DNA of 14,478 nucleotides from REDI01 sp964586865 (GTDB taxonomy: Bacteria; Myxococcota_A; UBA796; GCA-2862545): the NCBI GenBank assembly GCA_964586865.1, contig CAZPJM010000115.1:1-14478 (forward strand), read 5' to 3'. How positions within the stretch are numbered: position 1 is the stretch's first letter; the number at the start of each line of letters is the position of its first letter. Below the pieces are notes generated by a model that did no database searches, was not told the DNA's origin, and saw only the letters and a program-made list of their open reading frames with translations. Made by a program: the position numbers and the translations under genes. Below, one piece after another: positions 6,073 through 14,003 of the stretch.

Positions 6073-6789
6073 ATGGACCGCCGCCGCTCGCCCAACCCCT
6101 GGCTCGTCGCCGCCATCGTCGTCGCCAGCGCCGCCGCCGTCGGCGTCGGCATCTGGGCCTTCCTGCGCTGGCTGCGCAAGCCCCTCGCCCCGGTGCCTCG
6201 GCTCGACCTGGACCGCTTCTCGGGCTCCTGGCACACCATCGCCGCCCTGCCCGCGGCCGGTCGTCGCTTCGAGCCGGGCTCGGCCCTTCGCATCCGCCAC
6301 GACGGCGGTGGCGACCTGCAGATCGCCCACCTCACGCGCGGCGCCACCAGCCCGCGGAGCGCCGTGGCCACCGCCGCCGACGCCGGGGCCCGCCTCAAGG
6401 TCCGGGGGGGCGGCCCCCTCGGCCGCGAGCTCGTCGTCCTGGCCGTCACCCCGACCTACGACGCCTGCGTGGTCGGCAGCCCCGACCGTCGCCGAGCCTG
6501 GATCCTCTCCCGCAAGACCGAGATCGAGCGCCCCGTCTGGCGTCACTTCCGCGACGAGCTGGTGCGCCAGGGCTTCTCGGCCGAGCGGCTCCGGCAGGCC
6601 CCCGGCACCCGCGTCCGCACCGACGCCTTCGGCTCCCACCGCGTCGCCGACCGGGTCGACGAGGCCCTGGACGAGACCTTCCCCGCTTCCGACCCGCCGG
6701 CGAGCTGGGCCGGCCCGCCCGAGGGCGGCGTCGAGACCCCGCCCGACGCCCCCACCAACGGGGTCCCGGGCTCCTCGGGCGAGGCCTGA
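6073..6789 (+). CDS. Membrane-anchored Blc-like lipocalin with extra C-terminal tail
   Basis: Bacterial lipocalins of the Blc type bind fatty acids or lysophospholipids in a beta-barrel at the envelope. This 238-residue protein has the N-terminal signature LDRFSGSWHTIAALP (46-60, with G51 and W53) and the C-terminal strand and helix pattern YDACVVGSPDRRRAWILSR (129-147) followed by VWRHFRDELVRQGFSAERL. Instead of a lipoprotein signal it carries a transmembrane anchor at ~10-32 with basic flanks (MDRRR before, RWLRK after). After the lipocalin fold comes a ~55-residue tail containing VDEALDETFPASDPPAS (195-211), a short motif that recurs at the ends of unrelated small bacterial proteins, followed by a Pro/Gly-rich end. 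ATG at 6073 has GGAG five bases upstream. It is divergent from oleC, so a role in handling Ole lipids is possible but unproven. Confidence 0.82.
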   Translation: MDRRRSPNPWLVAAIVVASAAAVGVGIWAFLRWLRKPLAPVPRLDLDRFSGSWHTIAALPAAGRRFEPGSALRIRHDGGGDLQIAHLTRGATSPRSAVATAADAGARLKVRGGGPLGRELVVLAVTPTYDACVVGSPDRRRAWILSRKTEIERPVWRHFRDELVRQGFSAERLRQAPGTRVRTDAFGSHRVADRVDEALDETFPASDPPASWAGPPEGGVETPPDAPTNGVPGSSGEA

Positions 6790-6793
6790 CCCC

Positions 6794-6807
6794 CCGGGCG
6801 GGCCCGG
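6794..6807. terminator. GC palindrome between convergent genes
   Basis: CCGGGC (6794-6799) and GCCCGG (6802-6807) form a perfect 6-bp inverted repeat around GG. It lies in the 22 bases between the lipocalin stop and the epimerase stop. It has the same design as the palindrome at 203-220. There is no T-run, so terminator function is only suggested by position. Confidence 0.35.
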
Positions 6808-6811
6808 CCCC

Positions 6812-7804
6812 TCACCGCCCGGCCTGCTCCCGGTACCAGCCCACCGTGTCCGCCAGCCCGTCCTCCACCGAGACCAGCGGGCGGTAGCCCAGCACGGACC
6901 GGGCCCGGCCGATGTCGGCGAGGCTGTGCCGCACGTCGCCGGCCCGGGGGGGCCCGTGGGTGGCCGCGACCCCCTCCCGCCCCGTCAGCTCGGCGATCCG
7001 GTCGAACAGGGCGTTCACCGTCACCCGGCCCCCGCAGGCCACGTTGAAGGCCCGACCCTGCAGGGCCTCGGCGTGGCGCGCGGCGAGCAGGTTGGCGTGG
7101 ACCGCATTCGCCACGTGGGCGAAGTCCCGGCTCTGCTCGCCGTCGCCGAAGATGGTCGGCGTCTCGCCCGCCAGGAAGCGATGGGCGAAGGCCGCGATGA
7201 CCGCCGCGTAGGCCGAGGTGGGGTCCTGGCGCGGGCCGAAGATGTTGAAGTAGCGGAGGACGGCGGCATCGACCGGGTAGCAGGCCGCCCAGGCCCGGCA
7301 GGCGTGCTCGCCCGAGAGCTTGGCGGCCGCGTAGGGCGAGACGGGAGCCGCGGGCTGATCCTCGTCCATGGGTCCAGACAGGCCGGGATCGCCGTAGCAG
7401 CTCGAGGAGCCGGCGTAGACCACCCGGCGCACCCCGGCCTCGCGGGCGGCCTGGAGCACGGCCACGGTGCCGTCGGCATCGACGCGCCAGTAGGCGTGGG
7501 GATCCTCCACCGAGCCGGGCACGCTGGCCAGGGCGGCCTGGTGGAAGATCACCTCGCAGCCCCTCACGGCACCGGCCAGGGCGTCCGCGTCCAGGATGGA
7601 GGCGGTGATGGTGCGGACCCCGTCGCCGAAGCCGTCCAGGTTGTCCCAGGTGCCCGAGGACAGGTCGTCCAGCGCCACCACGTCGGCGCCCAGGGCCACG
7701 AGCGCCTCGATGAGGTGGGAGCCGATGAAGCCGGCCCCGCCGGTCACCAGCACCCGCCGACCGGCGAAGGTGCCGCCGTGGTGCGCGGTCCAGTCGATCC
7801 TCAT
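6812..7804 (-). CDS. UDP-sugar 4-epimerase-like SDR (WbpP/GalE type)
   Basis: This extended short-chain dehydrogenase probably interconverts a UDP-hexose and its C4 epimer (for example UDP-GlcNAc/UDP-GalNAc) for the glycan operon. The 330-residue protein has TGGAGFIGSH (21-30), an acidic pair D46-D47 after strand 2 for NAD ribose binding, the catalytic Ser cluster SSSCYGD (133-139), and Tyr158-x3-Lys162 (SPYAAAK). RYFNIFGPRQDP (184-195) and IFGDGEQSRDFAHV (218-231) are the usual substrate-side motifs. The SSSxYGD form and following acidic loop look more like WbpP/TviC UDP-HexNAc epimerases than like GalE, but a dehydratase or decarboxylase of the same fold cannot be excluded. Its ATG overlaps the preceding stop by four bases (7801-7804). 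It is the last gene of the operon. Confidence 0.85.
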   Translation of the reverse strand: MRIDWTAHHGGTFAGRRVLVTGGAGFIGSHLIEALVALGADVVALDDLSSGTWDNLDGFGDGVRTITASILDADALAGAVRGCEVIFHQAALASVPGSVEDPHAYWRVDADGTVAVLQAAREAGVRRVVYAGSSSCYGDPGLSGPMDEDQPAAPVSPYAAAKLSGEHACRAWAACYPVDAAVLRYFNIFGPRQDPTSAYAAVIAAFAHRFLAGETPTIFGDGEQSRDFAHVANAVHANLLAARHAEALQGRAFNVACGGRVTVNALFDRIAELTGREGVAATHGPPRAGDVRHSLADIGRARSVLGYRPLVSVEDGLADTVGWYREQAGR

Positions 7805-8856
7805 GCGTCCTCCATGGCCGGGCTCCCGGGCGACTCGTGACGGGCCTCGAGCACGCCGGCGCCGCCCTCGTACCAGACGGCGACCAGCCCGCCCAGGAAC
7901 TGCACGGCCACGAACAGGGCGTGACTCACCAGGGCCATGGCCATGGCCGCCTCGGCGGACACGCCGAAGGGCTGCAGGGCGAGGACCCCGAGTCCGTGGT
8001 AGACGCCGACGGCCGCCGGGGCCGAGGGCAGGGCGCTGCCCAGGTTGGTGGCCACGAGGAAGAGCCCCGAGGCCGCCAGGGGCAGGGTGGGGTCGAAGGC
8101 CACCAGCACGGCCCACACCGAGAGGGCGGCCAGGCCCCACTGGACCGCCGAGAGCCCGAGCAGCGCGGCGAGGGTCCGCAGATCGGTCACCACCGAGACG
8201 CCCGTGGCCACCTGACCGACCAGGCCGCGCACCCGAGGTCGCAGCGGCCCGAGGGGCAGGCGCGAGACCAGGCGCTCGGCGGTCGGGCCCCCGACCGCCA
8301 GGCCGACGATGCCCGCCACGGCCACGCCGAGCAGGGCCGCCACCACCCCGAGCCCCGCCCGCCAGCCGGCGGGGAGATCCACCAGGAGGGCCACCAGCCC
8401 GCTGATGGCCACGAGGGCCGCCACGTCCAGGATCCGGTCGAGCCCGACGCTGGCCAGGGCATGGCCGGCCTGGCCGCCGAGGGCCCGCCGGAGCAGCACC
8501 ACCCGCAGCACGTCGCCCGCCCGCAGCGGCAGGACCAGGTTGCCGAAATAGCCGATGAGCACCAGGCCCAGCAGGCGCCCCAGGGGCACCCGGGGTCGGG
8601 CGGGAAGGAGCACCCGCCACCGCACTGCCTGGACGCCCCAGGCCGAGACCAGCGCCCCGGCCGACAGCGCGAGCCACCCCGGCGAGAGGGTGGTGAAGGC
8701 CTGGGCCATGGCCGCCAGATCGACCCGCCAGAGCAGGATCCCCACGGCCACCGCCGACAGACCGAGCCCGACCCAGCGGCGCCAACGCGGGGCGCCCGAC
8801 GGGGTGGACGTCGGCCCGGCCGGCCCGGTCGGGTCCTGGCGGGAGGCCGGGCTCAC
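7801..8856 (-). CDS. UPF0104/AglD-like (LPG_synthase_TM) membrane protein
   Basis: This 351-residue integral membrane protein of the lysylphosphatidylglycerol-synthase transmembrane family lacks the aminoacyl-transfer domain of MprF. Stand-alone members occur in glycan and glycolipid clusters and are suspected lipid flippases or AglD-like polyprenol-glycan factors. Family motifs seen are IGYFGNLVLPLRAGDVLRVV (~103-122), VGLDRILDVAALVAISG, and NLGSALPSAPAAVGVYHGLG near the end. Roughly eight hydrophobic helices are visible. A soluble Pro/Ser/Thr-rich stretch of ~25 residues precedes the first helix. The GTG start at 8856 overlaps the methyltransferase stop (GTGA, 8853-8856). An alternative start further in would be just before helix 1, but the tight overlap, as at the other junctions, favours 8856. 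Confidence 0.85.
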   Translation of the reverse strand: MSPASRQDPTGPAGPTSTPSGAPRWRRWVGLGLSAVAVGILLWRVDLAAMAQAFTTLSPGWLALSAGALVSAWGVQAVRWRVLLPARPRVPLGRLLGLVLIGYFGNLVLPLRAGDVLRVVLLRRALGGQAGHALASVGLDRILDVAALVAISGLVALLVDLPAGWRAGLGVVAALLGVAVAGIVGLAVGGPTAERLVSRLPLGPLRPRVRGLVGQVATGVSVVTDLRTLAALLGLSAVQWGLAALSVWAVLVAFDPTLPLAASGLFLVATNLGSALPSAPAAVGVYHGLGVLALQPFGVSAEAAMAMALVSHALFVAVQFLGGLVAVWYEGGAGVLEARHESPGSPAMEDA

Positions 8857-9623
8857 CCCTTCCGCCGCCACCGCGCGACGAAGTACGGGTACAGCCGCCG
8901 GCCCGGCAGCCGGTTCCACGCCCGCTCGGCGGCGAAGAGGGGGCGCCGCATGGCCCACTTGGCCCCGCGGGGCACCCGGAAGATGAGCGAGTTGTAGATG
9001 AGGAAGTAGGCCGGTCCCCCCAGGTAGCGCAGCGCCTCGGGCGCGAAGGCATCCTCGGCCAGCCCCGCGATGTGATCGTGATCCAGCGCGGCCTCGGTCT
9101 CGGCGTCGAAGTAGCCGTCGAGGCGGTACCACAGGTCCCGCACCCCCTCGAGGACATAGTCCCGGTTGGGCTCGGTGAGGATCAGGATCCCCCCGGGCTC
9201 CACCAGGTGGGCCAGGGTGCGGAAGGTGCCCTCGAGATCGGCCACGCAGTGGTGGATCCCCCCGAAGATCATGGCCGCGTCGACCCGGATCCCCGGGTCG
9301 GTGCCCCGGGTCAGGTCCAGCTCGTGGGCGGGCGCGCCGGTGTTGCGGGTGTAGGCCTCGCAGGCCTTGCTCGAGATGTCGAACCCGACGGGCTTCGCAT
9401 CGGGAAACCGCGCCAGCAGCGCCTGGGTGTTCACACCGCTGCCGCACGCCAGGTCGGCCACCCGCTTGCCGGACAGATCGACGCCGGCGAAGACGGGCTC
9501 CCAGACGAAGCGATCCCGGAAGGCCCGGCTGGCAGCATCGTAGTAGTGCGCCTCGTAGTCATCGTGGATGGCCTCGTAGAGTTCCTTCTGCCGCGCGCTG
9601 TCGGCGGCGGGGGCAGCGGTCAT
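8853..9623 (-). CDS. Class I SAM-dependent methyltransferase
   Basis: This 256-residue protein is a Rossmann-fold methyltransferase using S-adenosylmethionine. Motif I is VADLACGSGVNT (55-66), and the acidic residue after strand 2 is Asp82 (VGFDIS). A post-II region (AAMIFGGIHHC) is followed by HLVEPGGILILTEPN, the usual strand 5 of this fold. The N-terminal helix (KELYEAIHDDYEAHYYD) resembles the cap of lipid, quinone and sugar methyltransferases (Methyltransf_11/25-like). Substrate is unknown; in this operon it probably methylates a sugar hydroxyl or a lipid-linked intermediate. The ATG at 9623 overlaps the upstream stop by four bases, and the GTGA at its own end couples it to the membrane protein that follows. 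Confidence 0.85.
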   Translation of the reverse strand: MTAAPAADSARQKELYEAIHDDYEAHYYDAASRAFRDRFVWEPVFAGVDLSGKRVADLACGSGVNTQALLARFPDAKPVGFDISSKACEAYTRNTGAPAHELDLTRGTDPGIRVDAAMIFGGIHHCVADLEGTFRTLAHLVEPGGILILTEPNRDYVLEGVRDLWYRLDGYFDAETEAALDHDHIAGLAEDAFAPEALRYLGGPAYFLIYNSLIFRVPRGAKWAMRRPLFAAERAWNRLPGRRLYPYFVARWRRKG

Positions 9624-10990
9624 GGGGCGCCTCCAGGGCGGGGTTCGGTTCGGATGGCGGGCCCTCGGCGGGCCACGGCGGCCTGCACCAGGCCGACGCC
9701 GGCGACGAGGCCGACCAGGGTGAGCCCCACCAGGGTCGGGGCCACGTAGACCTCGAGGAGGGGGACGATGAGGGCATGGGCCAGCAGGGGCGCCAGGACG
9801 ACCAGCAGGACGGCCAGCACCTCTCGGTGCTCCCGGCCCCGGGCCGCGACCCACCAGGTGGCGAAGCCCAGGACCCCGAGCAGCTTGACGCCCCACATGA
9901 GCCCGATCCAGACCAGGCTCTCCTTGCCCGGGCGGTAGGCCGCCAGGAAGGTCCCCAGCCGCCACGCGGTGACCTCGAGGGGCAGGGTGGGTCGCTCGGC
10001 GAGCACCGCCAGCAGCTCCGTGCGGGCGGCCTCCGAGAAGCCGGGGTCGCCGAGCACCACGGCGTGACGCTCCTGCATGTAGGCATCGAAGACCGCGTCG
10101 TTCCAAGCGAGGCCCGGGAGGTGGCCGAACTCGGCGAGGCCCCCGAGCAGGGTGTGCCAGAAGGCCGAGCGCCCGACCGCCGGGACATCGAGGGGGACCA
10201 GGGCGGGCAGCACGAAGCCCAGGACCAGCCCGAGCCCGACCCATCCGGCCCGGGCCAGGCCGGCGCGCCCACCGGCCAGGACCAGGCCCACCAGGGTGGT
10301 GGCCGCCATGGCGGCGGTGGGGGCCCGCAGCACCACCGCGACCCCGATCCCCGCGCCGCAGCCCACCAGGGCGGCCGCACCGGCCGGGCGGCCCGGCGTC
10401 AGGGGCAGGAGCACGGCGAGCACCCCCAGCACGACCGCCCACACGGCGAACACCGGCAGGTCGGGCATGGCGGTCAGCACCAGCTCGAGGGGATGGAGGG
10501 CGAAGAGGGCGCCGGCGGAGAGCGCGAGCAGGCCGGGCCGGACGGCGCGGGCAGCGGTGGCGACCCCGGCCGCGGCCAGGGCCGAGAGCACGGCGTGGAC
10601 CGAGAGGACATCGGCGTAGGCCACCCGGCCGGTGACGGCGGCGATGGCCGTGGTGAACAGCAGGTAGCCGCGCTCGTCGTAGAAGGGGACCACCGGGTCG
10701 CCGGGCGGGATGGGCACCGTGTCGGCGTCGGGGGGCAGGCGGTGTCCCGAGGCCTTCCAGGCGGCGCTGATGGCCCGGCGATGCCCCTCCCGGAAGCCCG
10801 CCGGCTCCCCCTCGAGGAGCAGCGCCGCGGCCTGCTGGTAGTGGACCGCGCGGGTGTAGGGGCGGAAGCCCAGCGCATCCGAGGCGGCCGGGACATGGAC
10901 GAAGACCAGCCGGACGCCGAGGGCCAGGACCACCACCGCCGTCAGCCACGCGGCCCAGCGTCGGTCGATCCAGGCATCCAGGCCCGTCAC
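9620..10990 (-). CDS. Polytopic GT-C-like membrane glycosyltransferase candidate
   Basis: This 456-residue protein has about ten or more hydrophobic helices, beginning with a short cytoplasmic N-terminus (TGLDAWIDRRW) and a first helix at ~15-30. After helix 1 a large extracytoplasmic loop of ~90 residues contains acidic and aromatic residues ending in VVPFYDERGYLLFTTAI (~101-117). That layout is typical of GT39/PMT and ArnT-like GT-C enzymes, which take sugars from polyprenyl-phosphate on the outer face of the membrane. No family signature is unequivocal, so the call rests on topology and on the GtrB-like neighbour that would make its donor. The start is GTG at 10990, overlapping the GT2 stop (GTGA, 10987-10990). 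Confidence 0.65.
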   Translation of the reverse strand: MTGLDAWIDRRWAAWLTAVVVLALGVRLVFVHVPAASDALGFRPYTRAVHYQQAAALLLEGEPAGFREGHRRAISAAWKASGHRLPPDADTVPIPPGDPVVPFYDERGYLLFTTAIAAVTGRVAYADVLSVHAVLSALAAAGVATAARAVRPGLLALSAGALFALHPLELVLTAMPDLPVFAVWAVVLGVLAVLLPLTPGRPAGAAALVGCGAGIGVAVVLRAPTAAMAATTLVGLVLAGGRAGLARAGWVGLGLVLGFVLPALVPLDVPAVGRSAFWHTLLGGLAEFGHLPGLAWNDAVFDAYMQERHAVVLGDPGFSEAARTELLAVLAERPTLPLEVTAWRLGTFLAAYRPGKESLVWIGLMWGVKLLGVLGFATWWVAARGREHREVLAVLLVVLAPLLAHALIVPLLEVYVAPTLVGLTLVGLVAGVGLVQAAVARRGPAIRTEPRPGGAP

Positions 10991-12003
10991 CGCAGCTCCC
11001 GCAGACGCCCCGCCGGCTCGGGTTCCCCGCCCCGCTCCGCGAGGGCCTCCTCGGTGGTGGTCTCGACCAGGAACTGAGGCGTGCGCTGGACACGCTGGAA
11101 GACGTGGCCCAGGTAGATGCCGATGAAGCCGATGAGGGCGAAGGCCACCGCGAAGAGGAGCGAGGTGATGGCGGCCAGGCTGGCCCAGCCCGGGACCGGC
11201 TCGCCGAAGGCCCACACCCCGACCACGTAGGCGAACTCCGCGAAGGCCAGGACGCTCGTGAGGAAGCCGAGGGTGACCCCGATGCGGAGGGGCACCGTCG
11301 AGAAGGCGGTGAGGCCCTGGACGGCGAAGCGGAGCATCTTGCGGAAGCTGTACTTGGACTCGCCCCAGTGCCGCTCGCCGACCTGGTAGGCCAGGGTCGT
11401 GTGGGTGTAGCCCACCCAGTGGACCAGCCCGCGGAAGAAGAGCTCGGCCTGATCGAGCTGGACGAGGACGTCCACCACGCGCCGATCCAGGAGTCGGAAG
11501 TCGCTCTGGCCCTCCTCGAGGGGCAGGTCGGAGAGGGCCGAGAAGACCTTGTAGTAGAGGTCCGAGGTGACCCGCTTGAAGACCGAGAGGGTCTGGCCGG
11601 CGTGGCGCTTGGTGTGGACGATGTTGAAGCCGGCCCGCCACCGCTCGACCATGGTGGGCAGCAGCTCGGGGGGGTGCTGGAGATCCGCGTCCATCGAGAT
11701 GACCACCTCGCCCCCGGCCGCCTTCAGGCCCGCGAGCAGGGCGTACTGGTGCCCGAAGTTGCGCGAGAAGGACAGGCCGCGGATCCGCGGGTCCTCGGCG
11801 GCCCGGGCCAGCACCCGCCGGAAGGTGTGGTCGGCCGAGCCGTCGTCCACGATGACCAGCTCCCAGGTCAGGCCCTCGAGGGCCGCCGAGACCCGGTCGA
11901 TCAAGAGGTCGACGTTGCCCTCCTCGTTGTAGGCGGGCACCACCACCGACACGAGCCGCGGGTCACGGTCGCGCCGGAGCACGGGTTCCTCGGTGGTGTT
12001 CAT
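10987..12003 (-). CDS. GtrB/DPM1-like polyprenyl-phosphate glycosyltransferase (GT2)
   Basis: This enzyme should transfer a sugar from a nucleotide donor to a polyprenyl phosphate on the cytoplasmic face. The 338-residue protein opens with a GT-A domain: VSVVVPAYNEEGN (18-30), VDDGSADHT (52-60), the metal-binding DADLQHPP (105-112), and FSRNFGHQYALLAGL. EGQSDFRLLDRR and RHWGESKYSF (~204-213) are the acceptor-side motifs of the GtrB/ArnC group. Two C-terminal transmembrane helices follow (~232-257 and ~271-298), ending with a basic tail. ATG at 12003 has GGAGG seven bases upstream (complement of 12011-12015). This is the only junction in the operon with a gap (33 bases) rather than a four-base overlap, so it may be an internal re-initiation or promoter point. 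Confidence 0.92.
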   Translation of the reverse strand: MNTTEEPVLRRDRDPRLVSVVVPAYNEEGNVDLLIDRVSAALEGLTWELVIVDDGSADHTFRRVLARAAEDPRIRGLSFSRNFGHQYALLAGLKAAGGEVVISMDADLQHPPELLPTMVERWRAGFNIVHTKRHAGQTLSVFKRVTSDLYYKVFSALSDLPLEEGQSDFRLLDRRVVDVLVQLDQAELFFRGLVHWVGYTHTTLAYQVGERHWGESKYSFRKMLRFAVQGLTAFSTVPLRIGVTLGFLTSVLAFAEFAYVVGVWAFGEPVPGWASLAAITSLLFAVAFALIGFIGIYLGHVFQRVQRTPQFLVETTTEEALAERGGEPEPAGRLRELR

Positions 12004-12036
12004 GATGCGGCCTCCCGGCTCGTCGTCTCTCGCGGT

Positions 12037-13023
12037 TCAGAACCCATCCCAGTCCCCGCCCTGGATCCGCCAGGGCACCTGCAGGACCGCCCAGGACGAG
12101 GGGTCGGTGCCCACGCCCATCATCACCTGGCGCTTGGGCTGGAGGGGGCCAGGGAGCGGAACGAAGCCGAGGGCGGCGGCGACGGTCCAGGACAGATCGC
12201 TATGGGGCAGCACCAGGCTCGGAGCCCCCCGGCGCAGGGCCCGCCGAGCCAGTCGACGGAGCAGGCGGATCCGCACCGGCCGATCGCGGCCCCACACCTC
12301 GCAGACCACCGTGACCGGCGCGCCCTGGAAGGTCATGCGCCGGCTCACGGCCCACCCAATGACCTGGCCGCCCTCGACGGCCTCGAACCGGTCGTAGTCG
12401 GTCACGGGATGGTCGGTGTAGCGCCAGTCCAGGAGCCGCGCGCTGCGCGCGATCATGGGGGGCCCCTCGGCCGCGATGCGATCGGCCATGGCATCGAGGG
12501 AGGGGTCGAAGCGCTCCACCTCGCGGATCCCGGGGCTGAAGAGGGCCGCATGGGGCAGCGGGGCGACCCACTGGCCCAGGTCCACGTTCTCGATGGCGCC
12601 GAACCGGGTGAAGCCGCGCAGGCTGTTCTCGTTGGGGAAGGCCACCATCACCTCCCCCGGCGCGAGATCGTCCCGGAGCGCACTCAGGCAGGCCCCGTAC
12701 GCGCCCTTCCCCCGCGCCTCGGTCCGGGTGATGGAGTCCCCGTTGTGCCAGGCCGGGACCCGCCGCACGCCGAGGCGGACGGTGATGGGGAACATGGCGC
12801 TCGAGGCCAGGTACCGGCCGTCCCCGTCCTCGATGACCGCGAAGCGGCCCTCGCCGCACGGGGTGTCGAACTTCCAGCGGAAGTAGGCCTCGTCCATGAA
12901 GTCGGCGGTGAGGCCGTGCTGGGCGAGGAGCTCGCCGAAGACGGTCCGCTGGAGGTCGCCGAGGGCATCCAGATCCACCTCGGAGAACCGGTAGACGCGG
13001 GGGGCCGGCAGCTGCGCGTTCAT
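12037..13023 (-). CDS. GNAT family acyltransferase
   Basis: This 328-residue protein belongs to the GNAT superfamily, transferring acetyl or another acyl group from CoA. The CoA-binding turn is seen in ITRTEARGKGAYGACL (~98-113, R104-GKG-A). It is followed by VAFPNENSLRGFTRFGA (~127-143), the usual beta-5/helix end of GNATs that modify polysaccharide precursors. MDEAYFRWKFDTP near the N-terminus is typical of the long GNATs found in exopolysaccharide and exosortase-type clusters. The C-terminal ~150 residues form a second, degenerate half. The ATG at 13023 overlaps the deacetylase stop (ATGA, 13020-13023). The frame is open further upstream inside the deacetylase, but the overlap start fits operon style. 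With a deacetylase next door, it probably re-acylates a freed amino group; the substrate is unknown. Confidence 0.82.
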   Translation of the reverse strand: MNAQLPAPRVYRFSEVDLDALGDLQRTVFGELLAQHGLTADFMDEAYFRWKFDTPCGEGRFAVIEDGDGRYLASSAMFPITVRLGVRRVPAWHNGDSITRTEARGKGAYGACLSALRDDLAPGEVMVAFPNENSLRGFTRFGAIENVDLGQWVAPLPHAALFSPGIREVERFDPSLDAMADRIAAEGPPMIARSARLLDWRYTDHPVTDYDRFEAVEGGQVIGWAVSRRMTFQGAPVTVVCEVWGRDRPVRIRLLRRLARRALRRGAPSLVLPHSDLSWTVAAALGFVPLPGPLQPKRQVMMGVGTDPSSWAVLQVPWRIQGGDWDGF

Positions 13024-13874
13024 CCGGCCGCCCGCTCGGCGGTACCGTAGAAGCGGTCGGCGATGGTGGTGAAGGCGAACCGGTCGAGCAGCCGCTCCAG
13101 GGTGCGCCCGCAGGGGCGCAGGTAGGGCAGGCACAGGGGGTTCCTCCGCGCCACCTCGGCCCGGAAGCGCCAGGACCGCAGCCGCGGATGGGAGGCCACC
13201 TGCCAGGGGTGGAGGAAGACGATGGCCGGCTCGCCGCGGCGGTTCATGGCCTCGATGAGGGGCACCTGCCCGGGCCCGAGGGTGGCCGCGAACAGGCCGC
13301 TGCCGAACGGCAGCATGCGGGCGAGACGACCCGGGGTCAGGTTGCGGGGCCACGGGTCGCGGTCGGCGTCGGGGGCCGCCCAGGCCAGCGTGGCCACGGG
13401 CAGCTCGTCGATGCCGTGGTGCGCCTCGATGGCCCAGGGTCGGTAGGTGGAGCTGGAGTAGCGGAAGCCCAGCTCGGCCAGGACCGGGTAGGCGTCGGGG
13501 GTGAGCTGGCACTGGGGCGCGCGGAAGCCCACGGGCCGGTGCGCCTCGAGGAAGGCCCTCGAGGCCTCGGCCTCGCGGGCGAGCTGGGCCGCACCCTGGA
13601 GGAGGTCGTGGCCGTGGGTGTGCCAGCCGATCTCATGACCGGCCGCCGCCACCGCGTCGATGGCGTCGGGGTACCACTCGTAGAGCTCGCCCACGATGAA
13701 GAAGGTCGCCCGCTGCCCAGTGCGGTCCAGCAAGGTCACGAGCTGCTCCAGGACGGCGGGGATCCAGCCGTCGTCCAGCCGACGGATGGCCTCGCCGCGG
13801 GGCGCGGGCCGGGCGGTCGCGTCCCGGAGGAAGTGCGCCCACGACTCGACGTCGAAGGACAGGGCGTTCAGCAC
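13020..13874 (-). CDS. NodB-type polysaccharide deacetylase
   Basis: This carbohydrate esterase 4 (CE4) family enzyme removes acetyl groups from N-acetylated sugars in a polysaccharide using a divalent metal. In 284 residues it shows the catalytic/metal aspartate in LSFDVESW (D8), the metal-binding HTHGH (H85, H87, H89), GFRAPQC (R118, third motif) and FLHPWQ late in the chain. This pattern is closest to deacetylases of exosortase/PEP-CTERM and exopolysaccharide clusters. There is no signal peptide, so it should act in the cytoplasm or on a lipid-linked precursor. GTG at 13874 is chosen because GAGG lies five bases before it, giving M-LNALSFDVE; the in-frame GTG at 13880 has no ribosome-binding site. 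It is the first gene of the operon, 129 bases downstream of the oleB stop. Confidence 0.88.
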   Translation of the reverse strand: MLNALSFDVESWAHFLRDATARPAPRGEAIRRLDDGWIPAVLEQLVTLLDRTGQRATFFIVGELYEWYPDAIDAVAAAGHEIGWHTHGHDLLQGAAQLAREAEASRAFLEAHRPVGFRAPQCQLTPDAYPVLAELGFRYSSSTYRPWAIEAHHGIDELPVATLAWAAPDADRDPWPRNLTPGRLARMLPFGSGLFAATLGPGQVPLIEAMNRRGEPAIVFLHPWQVASHPRLRSWRFRAEVARRNPLCLPYLRPCGRTLERLLDRFAFTTIADRFYGTAERAAG

Positions 13875-14003
13875 GGACACCTCGGGCAGAGCGTACGCCC
13901 CATCGGAAGGGCGCGGCCGGACTTGGGGACATCCGGACCCTCTGACCCCGCTTGTACCCGGCCGGCAGGGACCTTCACACCGACCGGCCCGCGCCCGGAG
14001 CCC

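Noticed and set aside
8857..11093. N-terminal extension of the methyltransferase frame upstream of 9623
   Set aside because: The upstream part is out-of-frame reading of the membrane protein gene. The methyltransferase fold begins after the ATG at 9623, which overlaps the preceding stop by four bases.
13024..13512. N-terminal extension of the GNAT frame into the deacetylase gene
   Set aside because: The deacetylase reading frame there has catalytic motifs; the extension is a shadow with low-complexity composition.
13881..14003. Promoter for the glycan operon in the gap after oleB
   Set aside because: Only weak matches (GTGAAG with TACAAG 16 bases later on the - strand) were seen, far from convincing. 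Read-through from oleB is equally possible.
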